A DNA stretch of 64,000 nt from Desulfobacter hydrogenophilus (GTDB lineage: Bacteria > Desulfobacterota > Desulfobacteria > Desulfobacterales > Desulfobacteraceae). The notes beneath the pieces are model-generated. The model saw only the letters and a list, made by a program, of their open reading frames with translations, ran no database searches and had not been told where the DNA came from. Below are positions 53,230-62,737 of this stretch, one piece after another; position 1 is the first letter of the stretch; every line of letters begins with the position of its first letter. Position numbers and translations under genes: made by a program. The stretch covers positions 3,288,501 through 3,352,500 of the forward strand of contig NZ_CP036313.1 of assembly GCF_004319545.1 (NCBI RefSeq), read 5' to 3'.

Positions 53230-54184
53230 ATATCTGCCTTATTTTTTTTTCTATCATTATATCCACGTCATCTTTTTCAACCGGCGCGCCTTCAAATCTG
53301 ATTTCAGGTGAAAGCGCGCCTCGTCGCTCCTGAACCGGGCCAAAGAGTTCCAGTCTCTTTTTCACCTCAGACACTACATCCGGCCAGGATCTGCAGATAT
53401 CTTCATAATCCACCTTCAGAGATCGTTTCGGATCCAGTCCTTGTAAGGCGTGTTCAATCATGCGGTCCACACCATGAAGCTGGTGGACTACCTGGTCCAC
53501 ATAACCCAGGTCTTTTATTTGTTCATAGTTATCCGGTTTGATCGAATACCATTTGTCTACCGATCCCAGAAACCGTTTTCTGTGCCGGATAATGGAACCG
53601 GCTACAGGCAAAGGATCACGGACCACATGGACAAAAACACTGTCCGGGAAGAGTTTGGCCAGAGATGCCACCCGCTGACTGTTTGTCTGGTTCTTGAAAA
53701 CAAGCGGTTTTTTCAACCGGTGCTGAATGTTTCTGATGGTATTTACCATGGAAGAAAAATCGATCCCGGACAGCATGTCATTCGTCAAAGAACACACATT
53801 TTTGGGATACCACTGATACCAAAATTTGCCGGATTCGTTTACACTAATCAATCCCCTGGTGCGGCCGCTGTCGCTGGTAAAATTATTGTGCGGCCTATTC
53901 CCATATACGCGGTCATGCAGCACCATTCCACTGAAAAGGGAATGATAAAACAGGTTGGAAAGATTGGAAAGATACCCGACATCAAGCAGATTGGTCAAAA
54001 TTTGGTAAAATAACGTCGTGCCGGTCCTGGGTGCACCCACAATGAAAACGATGCCGGTGCGGGCGGTATCTAAACACAACAGGTCCTTGACGCTTACCCC
54101 CTGAAACAGGCGACCTGCGGGCATCAACGAATGGCTAAGCACCTTGAGAACAAGCCGTCTGGTTTTGGTATCGATTTTATTCAT
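53222..54184 (-). CDS. Sulfotransferase 1
   Basis: PAPS-dependent sulfotransferase, 320 residues. The 5'-phosphosulfate loop is FIVGAPRTGTTLFYQIL near residue 45 and the 3'-phosphate site VHVVRDPLPVAGSIIRHRK near residue 185. The substrate is likely a glycan, given its place in a polysaccharide operon. The frame is open from TTG 54199, overlapping the acyltransferase stop by 4 bp; ATG 54184 is the alternative. It overlaps the downstream toroid-like gene by 8 bp. Confidence 0.9.
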   Translation of the reverse strand: MNKIDTKTRRLVLKVLSHSLMPAGRLFQGVSVKDLLCLDTARTGIVFIVGAPRTGTTLFYQILTNLLDVGYLSNLSNLFYHSLFSGMVLHDRVYGNRPHNNFTSDSGRTRGLISVNESGKFWYQWYPKNVCSLTNDMLSGIDFSSMVNTIRNIQHRLKKPLVFKNQTNSQRVASLAKLFPDSVFVHVVRDPLPVAGSIIRHRKRFLGSVDKWYSIKPDNYEQIKDLGYVDQVVHQLHGVDRMIEHALQGLDPKRSLKVDYEDICRSWPDVVSEVKKRLELFGPVQERRGALSPEIRFEGAPVEKDDVDIMIEKKIRQIYG

Positions 54185-54195
54185 TTTCTTACAAT

Positions 54196-55218
54196 TCAAC
54201 CTCTTTTTCTTTTCCTCATCAAAATCTGCGCCCAGTCGATCAGCGTTCCTTTATTGTTTTTCCACTCACATGAGTAGAAAACCCGCAATTTGGGATTGTA
54301 TTTTGACTTATGGTCACACAGATGTTTGGTATTGGCACCCATGAATTCATAATAACCTATACCCTGGTCAGAATATTTTTCAATTGCTGACCAGTGAAGC
54401 AGTTCATTGGCACCCTGGTGGTTACGATAGGGGTGGACACCCCCGATCCAGTGGTGGACCTGTTTTTTATATTTGATCAGGATATTTCCGGTTACAAACC
54501 CCTCTTCATCCAATACACTGGTTGTTTCAATAAAAGTTCCGGCGTTTGATTTCAAAAGGCGATGCAGCAATTCCCGATCCAAGGCAAATGACAGGCCCTG
54601 CCGTTCGTATCTCTCGGTTACGGCATCTATTACTGTCGGGGCCATTGTATTATCGGCATGTTTATAGATCAAATTGTTTTTCCGGGCCTTACGAATTCCT
54701 GTTCTGATTCTACCGTCAAATTTTTCAAAGGCCTTTGCATTGTCAGTTATATCCAAAAAATACGTATATGCGGGGCTGCACTGATACCCCAGCCACTTGA
54801 ACGGACGGATATCGTCAAACCCAGAAACGCAAATCAGTCGGATAAAATCCGCATGCAGTTGATCCCTCAGAAAAACATGAACAGCCTCAATGATCTTCTG
54901 ACTCTGTTTTTCAATATTGTATTGTTTGTCAGATGAAAAGACCGGCAAAAGGCCCATCCAGGGCGTTGAAACCTTTGGGGGCGGGGACATGCAAAGCGTG
55001 ATGCCGGCATATTTTTTAATAAATACCGGCATAATGCCGCAGACATCTCCACCGTCTGTTCTTATGATCAGTGGTTTAAACGCAAAACCTGTTTTCCACT
55101 GGACAATTTCCAACCAGTTGTAGAGATGAAAAAAGCTGCCAAGCGGGTGATTCAGAACAAATTGATCCCACTGTTCCCTGAATTCTCTGTTTTCACATGT
55201 GATTTCAAGCTTTGCCAT
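54196..55218 (-). CDS. FemAB-like GNAT acyltransferase
   Basis: A 340-residue protein with two GNAT folds: WDQFVLNHPLGSFFHLYNWL, IMPVFIKKYAGITLCMSPPP, RTGIRKARKNNLIY, and VHHWIGGVHPYRNHQGANEL then YYEFMGANT. FemAB-like proteins in polysaccharide or exosortase loci probably transfer acyl or aminoacyl groups to surface glycans. ATG 55218 (MAKLEITCENREF) is preferred because it overlaps the upstream deacetylase stop by 14 bp, the pattern seen elsewhere in this operon; the frame to 55290 extends into that gene. Confidence 0.87.
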   Translation of the reverse strand: MAKLEITCENREFREQWDQFVLNHPLGSFFHLYNWLEIVQWKTGFAFKPLIIRTDGGDVCGIMPVFIKKYAGITLCMSPPPKVSTPWMGLLPVFSSDKQYNIEKQSQKIIEAVHVFLRDQLHADFIRLICVSGFDDIRPFKWLGYQCSPAYTYFLDITDNAKAFEKFDGRIRTGIRKARKNNLIYKHADNTMAPTVIDAVTERYERQGLSFALDRELLHRLLKSNAGTFIETTSVLDEEGFVTGNILIKYKKQVHHWIGGVHPYRNHQGANELLHWSAIEKYSDQGIGYYEFMGANTKHLCDHKSKYNPKLRVFYSCEWKNNKGTLIDWAQILMRKRKRG

Positions 55219-56068
55219 TCTTTGACCTGATTCCTTCCGATCGAACGTTAACATCCCTGCACAGACGGAAGAGGGCCTTTCTTCGGCCACACTCCTTTAA
55301 GATCTCTTCATACACCCACCGGTAGCCGGGAAATTCCTTTTCATTGAGCATGTGCTGGTGCCAGAGAATGGTGTAATACAGGCCGTTTTCCTGGGAATGA
55401 TCCATCCATTCCACAGCCCGTTTCAGGGCTTTCTGCTTATCATGTCCGACTTCGTTGAAAAGGCAGCACTCCATTATGGTCAACGGAATAACCGCCATGC
55501 GGGAAGTTTCATCAATAAAGGGAGCCATGCGCCCATCCTTGTAACCGCTGATGTCTGTGCGACCAAGACTTGCGTCATAACTGAATCCGGCTTTTTTCTG
55601 ACATATCCAGGTATCCGGTTCATCCAGGTTCAGGTAATGCTGTCGGATGCCAGAAACTTTGTTATCCAGCACGTCCTCCAACATCTTTTTCTCCATTTCA
55701 AGGAGCGTCTCATCCCGGTATGACCGATAGCTGCCGTGCAAGCCGATTTCCCATCCGCCGGCATCCAACCGGCGGACCAGCCGACCGATCTCCGGTTCCC
55801 TTAGCGAATACCGGCCCAGGGACAGTTTCCAGGTGCCGGGACTTAGTAATTTGAAAGGGATGGTTTCATGCAGGAAAAAAATAGTGGACTTGGCTCCATA
55901 CCGGGATTCCAGTTCAGCCATATCGTCAAATGTCCAGTACGGCCTTTCTCCTGACAACAGCGGTACCAAGTTGTGCCACCGGCCCATTTTCAAATCTTTG
56001 GTGATATACTGATGGGTCTTACGAACCCGGTCGATGTCATGGGTCAGGCAGACGTTAAGATCACTCAT
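55205..56068 (-). CDS. Polysaccharide deacetylase-like protein 2
   Basis: A 287-residue NodB-like protein. CLTHDIDRVRKTHQYI holds the first Asp pair, GWEIGLHGSYRSYRD is the metal-His motif and GIRQHYLNL is the third. It belongs to the subgroup found in polysaccharide and FemAB-linked loci, without signal peptide. HDID is a variant of the usual TFDDG. It overlaps the glycosyltransferase gene by 8 bp upstream and the acyltransferase gene by 14 bp downstream. Confidence 0.85.
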   Translation of the reverse strand: MSDLNVCLTHDIDRVRKTHQYITKDLKMGRWHNLVPLLSGERPYWTFDDMAELESRYGAKSTIFFLHETIPFKLLSPGTWKLSLGRYSLREPEIGRLVRRLDAGGWEIGLHGSYRSYRDETLLEMEKKMLEDVLDNKVSGIRQHYLNLDEPDTWICQKKAGFSYDASLGRTDISGYKDGRMAPFIDETSRMAVIPLTIMECCLFNEVGHDKQKALKRAVEWMDHSQENGLYYTILWHQHMLNEKEFPGYRWVYEEILKECGRRKALFRLCRDVNVRSEGIRSKNGKA

Positions 56069-57161
56069 TTTGCTCCTGAATCACGGATTCAACGACCCCC
56101 TTGAACCACCCGGCCACTTTACCCGCGTAAAAATGTTCTTTGGCATAATTATAGTTGTATTCAGACATCTGGTGCATCAGTTCCGGACGGTCCAGCAGAA
56201 ATTGGATCTTTTCGGCAATGTGCTCCGGTTTCTGGTTGTCCAGGAACAATCCCATGCGGCCGTCTTCGAAAAAATCAGGTACCCCGCCTACACGCGTGGT
56301 TATCACCGGCAAACCAAAGGCCATGGCTTCCAGGACAGAGGTGGGCATTCCTTCATGCGCAGACGGGAACACATAGATGTGGGCATTTTTAAACGCCGCC
56401 GTCTTTTGCTCCTCCCTGACATACCCGGGAAACTGGATGTTCAGGTTCCGGGCGGTGGCCTGGTCTTTCAATTCATCAAGCATGGGGCCTTCCCCAGCTA
56501 TGACGCATTCCAGATGTTCCTGATCGTCCTGCCCGTGCAAGAACTCATACGCCTGAAGTACTTCCTTAACTCCTTTGGCCCTGGAGATGTTGCCAAGATA
56601 CAGAATAGTCGGATTTTCGTTTTCAGACCGACTCAGGGACAGGCTCTGGAAATCCTCTCCTGTCAGCAACTGCTCATTAACAATTGTAGTTCCAAGGCTT
56701 ACCGGACCGGTATAGCCCCACTGCCGCAATTTTTTCTTGAATTCGGAAGACAGGACAATAATGTGATCGGCTGTAAGAAAGGTCCGGGTCAACCACGCCT
56801 TCAACCAAGCTGATTTTTCGATTTTTTGTTCAAAGACTGGGTTCCAGCCACGAAAAAACACCACCCTGCGCACCTGATTCGGTGTGAGCAGAAAATATAG
56901 CCCGTCCCGGAAAAATCCACCTGGGCCCAGAGAAGAGTTGATCACTATCGACCGGGTGTCACGACTCACTTCTCTGCGGAACATAGCATAACCTTTGCAC
57001 ATGCGCCATGGGATCGACAGGCGGGATTCATCTTTGCGCGCATTGCCGCGGTAGACATATTCGTATTCCGGGCTTAAATAATTTTGCAATGTTTTGTAAA
57101 AGTTTGCGACCCCGCCGATCCGGTGTTTATTGGGTATGAGAATATATATTTTATTATTCAT
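56061..57161 (-). CDS. Glycosyltransferase family 4
   Basis: A 366-residue GT-B retaining glycosyltransferase. HRIGGVANFYKTLQNYL is near the N-terminus, PTILYLGNISRAKGVKEVLQAY opens the C-terminal domain, and HIYVFPSAHEGMPTSVLEAMAFGLPVI has the EX7E-type donor site. It should add a hexose or uronic acid to the lipid-linked repeat unit. The second sulfotransferase gene upstream ends 3 bp before it. Confidence 0.93.
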   Translation of the reverse strand: MNNKIYILIPNKHRIGGVANFYKTLQNYLSPEYEYVYRGNARKDESRLSIPWRMCKGYAMFRREVSRDTRSIVINSSLGPGGFFRDGLYFLLTPNQVRRVVFFRGWNPVFEQKIEKSAWLKAWLTRTFLTADHIIVLSSEFKKKLRQWGYTGPVSLGTTIVNEQLLTGEDFQSLSLSRSENENPTILYLGNISRAKGVKEVLQAYEFLHGQDDQEHLECVIAGEGPMLDELKDQATARNLNIQFPGYVREEQKTAAFKNAHIYVFPSAHEGMPTSVLEAMAFGLPVITTRVGGVPDFFEDGRMGLFLDNQKPEHIAEKIQFLLDRPELMHQMSEYNYNYAKEHFYAGKVAGWFKGVVESVIQEQNE

Positions 57162-57163
57162 AA

Positions 57164-58033
57164 TTATTCATAATCCATCGTATTTCGATAATTTTTTGTA
57201 AAGTACTCGATCAAAATCTTTTCATATCTTCTGAGGACAGTAACCCACCTGTTCAATCGGCTCATCGGATCCGAAGTGATCCCATAACCTGAATCTTTTC
57301 CTGTAGCAGAGCACATGTCTATTCTCAAATTGATTTCCGCAAAATCGCATAATTTTTTGAGCGTACGATTTCGGCTGATAACCAGATTTTCATATCTAAT
57401 AACACATATATCTTTTTTATGGACTGTAACTGCTTTTGCAAAAGATCTGAATTCAATTATGAAATAAAGAACAGTTACAAGCCGCATCACTTCATATTTA
57501 AATTTGCCCTTATTTTTTAGTCTATTGTTGCTAGGACTGATGAGCTTTGAAGCGATGATGGCCCTTGGGTCCCTGACAAGAAATATATTTTTAGCATCAG
57601 GATATACCTTTTTTAAATTATGAAAAAATGTATGGTGTGCAGGGTATTTTATCCCGACTCTTTTCTTACCCGAATCCTCAATTACCTGGATCAATATGGA
57701 ATTAAAAGCATCCCAGACAGTTATTTTATTTTGATTGGGCAAATGCTTTTTACAGGAATGAAAACTGCCATATTTTTTTTTATAATAATCCCAGAATGCC
57801 CCTCGGATTTTGTTTTCTGATATGATGGTTAAAAATCTATCAACATTTGCCGGTTTATTATTGCAATATTTTTGATAATATTTTTTGAAGGTGTTGAAAA
57901 AATGAGGATGTTCAAAGTGAACCTCATCTTCCAGCATTTTTAATTCATCACTGGCGTCAAGTATATTTTTCAGGTACGTTGACCCGCTTCTATGCAGGCA
58001 AAACACAAAGACCGGTCTATCAATTTTTGACAT
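57164..58033 (-). CDS. Sulfotransferase 2
   Basis: A 289-residue PAPS sulfotransferase. The 5'-PSB loop is VFCLHRSGSTYLKNILDAS and the 3' site NIFLVRDPRAIIASKLIS. It differs strongly from sulfotransferase 1 and is more AT-rich, so it was probably acquired separately. ATG 58033 (MSKIDRPVFVFC) overlaps the upstream deacetylase-like stop by 14 bp; the 29 residues further upstream lie in that gene. Confidence 0.9.
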   Translation of the reverse strand: MSKIDRPVFVFCLHRSGSTYLKNILDASDELKMLEDEVHFEHPHFFNTFKKYYQKYCNNKPANVDRFLTIISENKIRGAFWDYYKKKYGSFHSCKKHLPNQNKITVWDAFNSILIQVIEDSGKKRVGIKYPAHHTFFHNLKKVYPDAKNIFLVRDPRAIIASKLISPSNNRLKNKGKFKYEVMRLVTVLYFIIEFRSFAKAVTVHKKDICVIRYENLVISRNRTLKKLCDFAEINLRIDMCSATGKDSGYGITSDPMSRLNRWVTVLRRYEKILIEYFTKNYRNTMDYE

Positions 58034-59081
58034 AATACTTCCTGATATAATCTCTTGTTCTACTAAAATTAATTTCTTTATCTTGTGATAAACAGCACAG
58101 AAGCTGGTCGAAATTATCAAAATCCAGAAAACTTTTGGAATGGGTTAAAAATATCAAGTGTCGGTTTTTTTCACCCGGTTGATTCTGTCTCTGCACCACC
58201 CTTACAAAATTGACCAGATGCCGGTAATGCATATACCCGAAACTGCCATAGTAATCCTTGTACTTCTCCGATACCACAACTTTGGGTGAATATTGACCGC
58301 CGCCTCTTTGAATCTTTCTTTTTTTGAAAATTCGGTAATAATGCAAAGGAGAAAAGCTTTTGGAAAGTAGGTACACCGGATGGGGCAGCCTGGACGTTTC
58401 CGTGTAAACCGGCAATTCCCAAATGCCAGATCCCCGTTTTTCCAGCGCAAAATTGTCAGGATTAACCTCCCAAGGGTCAAACCGACTGAACGCGTCGCGA
58501 AAATCTATGGAACCACCATCGGCAAACCGTTTATACCGGCCTTTCATGACGGAAACATCGCAAACAATGCCGTGCTTTTTCAAAATATTGTACAAACCAG
58601 TGGATGGCTGGCACATCCACCCTCCGGCCCTGAAGGAGAGCAGTTCATATTCCGAATCAACCTTTTGTAAAAGATCCCGCAGGTAGGCAGCCCCCCTGCC
58701 GATCCATTCATCAAGCAAGGCTTCGTCCACCTTGGCCGTATTCCATTTTGAAACATCCAGTTTCCACCGGCCGTTTTTTAATTTTGCACCGATCCACTGA
58801 GGATGAAAATGAAGCTGGACGTCATGACCTCTGGCAACCGCATTTTGCAACACCTTTTCCCATGTATCAGCATACTTTGTCCATTTCCGGCCAGGCGCAT
58901 TGAGCATGTTCAATTGCTGTCCGATTTCCGCAAAAAACGTGTATTTTGCCTGGTATTTATCACAGATATCCAGGATTCGTCTGGCAGGGTCAAACATAAG
59001 AGAAACTGGGTCACCTGTCCCGTCGCCGTAAATTTCCCAGTCGTCATGGAGCATTAGATGGAGCATTATATTACCAGGCAT
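58020..59081 (-). CDS. Polysaccharide deacetylase-like protein 3
   Basis: A 353-residue NodB-related protein. LHDDWEIYGDGTGDP replaces the usual catalytic Asp motif, GHDVQLHFHPQWIGAKL holds the metal His residues, and LLSFRAGGWMCQPSTGLY is the third motif. The first ATG (59081) has no clear ribosome site. ATGs at 59066 and 59054 (MLHLMLHDDW, MLHDDWEI) are alternatives. No signal peptide. It is the third deacetylase-like gene of the operon and differs most from standard NodB. Confidence 0.8.
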   Translation of the reverse strand: MPGNIMLHLMLHDDWEIYGDGTGDPVSLMFDPARRILDICDKYQAKYTFFAEIGQQLNMLNAPGRKWTKYADTWEKVLQNAVARGHDVQLHFHPQWIGAKLKNGRWKLDVSKWNTAKVDEALLDEWIGRGAAYLRDLLQKVDSEYELLSFRAGGWMCQPSTGLYNILKKHGIVCDVSVMKGRYKRFADGGSIDFRDAFSRFDPWEVNPDNFALEKRGSGIWELPVYTETSRLPHPVYLLSKSFSPLHYYRIFKKRKIQRGGGQYSPKVVVSEKYKDYYGSFGYMHYRHLVNFVRVVQRQNQPGEKNRHLIFLTHSKSFLDFDNFDQLLCCLSQDKEINFSRTRDYIRKYYVKN

Positions 59082-59094
59082 TAAAAATTTATCT

Positions 59095-60474
59095 TTAAAT
59101 CGGAACCCTGACTCGCCAGTTCCATGCGATTACTATAAAAAACGCAACAACTGCGTAGATATTAAACAGCCACCGAATGCGATACTTTTGTCTTACCAGG
59201 CTTTTTAAATCATATTTATCCAGAAACCAGAATGCAACAATATAAAAAACAAAAAAATGGCTTAGCGATTTTCTTAATTCCAGTCCTTCAATAATCGATA
59301 CAAGAGCCGACATTTCAATCAAAGCGTAAAAAATCAATGAATAAAGGATGTTCACTCTGTTTTTGAAACAATAAAACACCCCCATCCAGAAAAAAAACCC
59401 CAGCAGTACCCTGAACAGCAGTCCTGCTGAAAAAAACGATATTGTAGCACTGATATCCGGTGACAAGGTCGGCAGCGGGCCGATCAATTGAGCAAGTATG
59501 TTCACCATATAGGTAAAGACAACACCCCCTTTGACCATTGATTCTTTGGTTTCCAGAACATATGCTATATCCCCGCCTTTTAGTATTTTATTATAATAAA
59601 AATTAAATTCAGAATAAAGGGCCACAAAAATGGAAAAGAATATTATGACTGAGAGGGCACCAGCTAATCCTTTTTTCCGTTCAAGCAATAAACCGGTAAA
59701 GACGCCGGCAAGACACAGGAAAATCAGAAAAGGACGGAACAGCAGCAGTCCCATCAAAAATAGCACGGCATAAATCGCGTGCTGTATCATCCGGTTCTTC
59801 CGGTAAAGTACATACTGATCAAAGAACAGGACGATCAGCATGCACATGAAACTTTCCTTCAGAGAAGACGAATGGAAAAAAAGCATAAATGAAGACAGGG
59901 AATAAGCCAATGTGCATGTAAACGCATACCGTTTTGACATCACATTCAAACTGATGCGATAGATCGCTTTGGCCATGATCAAGCCACAGCCGATATAAAA
60001 AATATTTAGTAAAAGCTTTGATTCCATTATTCGGTAAATCGTACTCTGCACCAAAACCGCACCCAAATCAGACAAATCATAAAATCCAAGAAAATAATAA
60101 ATCCCGTTTTCAAAAGACTTTGAAGCCATGCTCAGTGACATGTGATAATAGAAAACTGCATCTTTCGTAAAGAACATAAACAGATTATTGTTATACAGAT
60201 ACGAAATGTAATTATTTACTCCAACAATAATGAAAGAAACTGAAAATATAACCAGGTACAGGTTTATTTCTGTGTAGAATCTCTCTTTTTGGGAGTAGAA
60301 AAAAAGCAACACCAATGCATACAAGACAAAAGATGCGGCATGATAGATGTACAAAGGCAGATAGGTTTCCGATACGGTAACCGTTAGGATCAGAAACAAA
60401 AGACCCGCAAAAAGGAAATATGTTTTATTGAGTTTTAAAAACATTGGTAGGAGACCATAGTTAAAGCTTTTCAC
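59095..60474 (-). CDS. Wzy-like O-antigen polymerase (membrane protein)
   Basis: A 459-residue polytopic membrane protein with about eleven spans (YFLFAGLLFLILTVTVSETY, ASFVLYALVLLFFY, AIYAVLFLMGLLLFRPFLIF) and an extracytoplasmic loop before GGVVFTYMVNILAQLIGPL. Sequence identity is low in this family, so assignment rests on topology and position between glycosyltransferases and flippase. GTG 60474 starts 4 bp after the upstream stop; ATG 60444 is the alternative. AT-rich. Confidence 0.72.
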   Translation of the reverse strand: MKSFNYGLLPMFLKLNKTYFLFAGLLFLILTVTVSETYLPLYIYHAASFVLYALVLLFFYSQKERFYTEINLYLVIFSVSFIIVGVNNYISYLYNNNLFMFFTKDAVFYYHMSLSMASKSFENGIYYFLGFYDLSDLGAVLVQSTIYRIMESKLLLNIFYIGCGLIMAKAIYRISLNVMSKRYAFTCTLAYSLSSFMLFFHSSSLKESFMCMLIVLFFDQYVLYRKNRMIQHAIYAVLFLMGLLLFRPFLIFLCLAGVFTGLLLERKKGLAGALSVIIFFSIFVALYSEFNFYYNKILKGGDIAYVLETKESMVKGGVVFTYMVNILAQLIGPLPTLSPDISATISFFSAGLLFRVLLGFFFWMGVFYCFKNRVNILYSLIFYALIEMSALVSIIEGLELRKSLSHFFVFYIVAFWFLDKYDLKSLVRQKYRIRWLFNIYAVVAFFIVIAWNWRVRVPI

Positions 60475-60478
60475 GAAG

Positions 60479-61543
60479 CTATATAATTTTTTTTATAACC
60501 CTGAGCAGTATATTATTTACGATTTTATCCCATTGGGCGTTTATCACGGTTGAACGTATCATATCAGAATGGTAACGATTTCGATTTTTGTATAGTTTTT
60601 CCAAGGAACGTGCAAAATTTTCAGCAGAATCAGCGCACAATATGCCGTTTTCAGGGACGATAATTTTTTTATTTTCCGAAGTACCTGTAGCGATGCATGC
60701 CATACCTGATAATAAATATTCAAAGGTCTTAGTTGGCGGCTGGTTGTCATAAAAAAAAGTAATTGGAACATAGGATACGCCAACATTGCATTTATCAAAA
60801 TACTCAACAATTTCCTCGTGTCTTTTGTAGCCATGGAAAAATACTTTTTTTCTTAAATTACATTCTTCAATAGTATTTTTTAAACGACATTCTTCAAATT
60901 CTTTACCCTTTCCAAAAATATGATATTCAAAGGTCTCCACATTGTGTTCTTTAGAAAGAAAGAGTTTGACCCCCTTTACTGTTTTATCAACATCTCTATT
61001 ATCCAACGTGCCAATATACATAAGTTTTAATTCGTCAAATTGTTTGTTTTTTTTTGAAATGATTTCAGCACCTAACGGCACTACACAATAATTTTTCAAA
61101 TGGAGTTTTTGAGCAAGTCCTTCTGAAATAATGGTGATATTGCTAAAGAATTTAGTATTTAGCCTGATTAACAGGTTATGATATAGCCTTTTAATTTGAT
61201 TCAAAGATATGGCACTGGATCTTAAATCAAGTATAAATTTTTTTTTTGGAAAGAGTAGTTTAAGAAAAAAACAATAGTCAAAACTTTTTATAATTATCAA
61301 GTCAACTTTGTTTGTTTGTAGAAATCGAATCAACTTATAATAAAACAATAGCGCCCGTCCCAAATAGGAAGTGTTAGCGCATATATACACTGATTTAATT
61401 TTCTCCTCATGTATTTTTTTTTTGCTGTTATCAAATGAAAAATAAGTAATGTCATAAAGATTTTTTAAATAACAAGCATATTTATAATAATCGGTTTGAT
61501 AACCGAATTGATTTTTTGTGACAAGCAAAATTTTTTGTGACAT
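60479..61543 (-). CDS. Glycosyltransferase (GT-B, family 4-like)
   Basis: A 354-residue protein. LLVTKNQFGYQTDYYKYACYL is at the N-terminus, ELKLMYIGTLDNRDVDKTVKG opens the donor domain, and CNVGVSYVPITFFYDNQPPTKTFEYLLSGMACIAT is the donor-binding EX7E-like segment with Pro-Thr-Lys-Thr-Phe-Glu. It adds a sugar to the repeat unit; specificity unknown. Strongly AT-rich with long A/T runs, unlike the 48-56 kb genes. Confidence 0.88.
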   Translation of the reverse strand: MSQKILLVTKNQFGYQTDYYKYACYLKNLYDITYFSFDNSKKKIHEEKIKSVYICANTSYLGRALLFYYKLIRFLQTNKVDLIIIKSFDYCFFLKLLFPKKKFILDLRSSAISLNQIKRLYHNLLIRLNTKFFSNITIISEGLAQKLHLKNYCVVPLGAEIISKKNKQFDELKLMYIGTLDNRDVDKTVKGVKLFLSKEHNVETFEYHIFGKGKEFEECRLKNTIEECNLRKKVFFHGYKRHEEIVEYFDKCNVGVSYVPITFFYDNQPPTKTFEYLLSGMACIATGTSENKKIIVPENGILCADSAENFARSLEKLYKNRNRYHSDMIRSTVINAQWDKIVNNILLRVIKKII

Positions 61544-61795
61544 TTATTTAAATCCGAGATTCAACAAATTATTACTGACTCCTGACATGTTTTTCAAAAA
61601 CGACCATAAGTATTTAATTTTATTGATATAAAAAATGGACATTCAGATTCATCCAAAACCCTTGATAATCAAGGAAGTGTCATTTTAAACTGAATGTAGT
61701 ACCTCGCGTAACCATCTGTTTATAAATACAATATTTGAATTTCCATCATGTCCATTTTATCAAAGTGTGTCAGTCGTCAGTATTATGAATTATTG
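61544..61795. other. Non-coding gap inside the polysaccharide operon
   Basis: 252 bp without a gene in an otherwise gap-free operon. It holds an 11-bp perfect inverted repeat (AAAATGGACAT at 61632-61642 and ATGTCCATTTT at 61748-61758) 105 bp apart. It could be an internal promoter or the scar of a lost gene. Confidence 0.4.
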
Positions 61796-62737
61796 TTAGA
61801 GTTTTAAAGATCTAATCTTTTTTGCAACCCTAAACATCAAGTCAAACAAGTTACCGTTTCTATTAAATCCGATTACGTTTAAACAAATAATAATTATTAA
61901 CCCTGCATTGTTGAAAAACAACTTATGGGACTTAATTTTGCCTTTTTTGTACAGTGAATTGAACAACAACAGTTCTTTGGCAAAATCAATATTCATATGC
62001 GGCTTATTCCGTTTTTGTATAGAACTTGCTGAAACTCTGTATTTAATAGTTGTTTCATTTAAAAAATGAATTTTATTTCCTTCTTTTGTCAGTCTCAAAA
62101 ATAAAGGTACATCTTCCAACAAACGTAATCTTTCATCAAAACACTTTACGAAATACAGGGTCTTTCTATTTAAGAACAAAGTCGGGGCTAAAAGCCCCCC
62201 AGTTCTGTTCAAAAGAAAATGATATTGTTCTTGAGAAGAGCATTTTTTACTGAAAACAAACGCATCACCACAATCAGATACTCCTGTTCTTGAATTATTT
62301 TTAAAATTGTCTTTATAGTATTCTACATTTGAGTGTATTACGTTCACCGATTTATTGCTATTTGCAAATTGCATATTAGTCAATATACAATTTTTTTTCA
62401 ACGCATCATCCCCTGCGATCAACTTGACCCATTCCCCTTGGGAAGCTTTTACACCTCGGTTGCAATTCGCGGGAATCCCAGTATTCTCTTCAACAGTGAT
62501 CAATCGAGTTTTCACAAATCTTTCCTGGTTTTTCTTCAACCATTTTCGGCAGATAGGTACTGTATCATCTTTGGAGCCATCATCACTGATGATTAGTTCA
62601 ATATTCTTGTAAGGTTGAATTTTTGCGCTTTCAAGTGTTTCAAGAACATATTTTGCTGAATTGTATGTAATGACAATGATTGAAACGAGCGGATTATAAT
62701 TCAATTCTTTTCTCACAAAATCTTTTTTAGCTATCAT
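61796..62737 (-). CDS. Glycosyltransferase family 2
   Basis: A 313-residue GT-A inverting glycosyltransferase: SIIVITYNSAKYVLETLESA, IELIISDDGSKDDTVPI, NRGVKASQGEWVKLIAGDDA with the metal-binding DxD-like DDA. The C-terminal part lacks membrane spans except a hydrophobic stretch near residue 285. ATG 62737 overlaps the Wzx stop by 11 bp. AT-rich. Confidence 0.93.
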   Translation of the reverse strand: MIAKKDFVRKELNYNPLVSIIVITYNSAKYVLETLESAKIQPYKNIELIISDDGSKDDTVPICRKWLKKNQERFVKTRLITVEENTGIPANCNRGVKASQGEWVKLIAGDDALKKNCILTNMQFANSNKSVNVIHSNVEYYKDNFKNNSRTGVSDCGDAFVFSKKCSSQEQYHFLLNRTGGLLAPTLFLNRKTLYFVKCFDERLRLLEDVPLFLRLTKEGNKIHFLNETTIKYRVSASSIQKRNKPHMNIDFAKELLLFNSLYKKGKIKSHKLFFNNAGLIIIICLNVIGFNRNGNLFDLMFRVAKKIRSLKL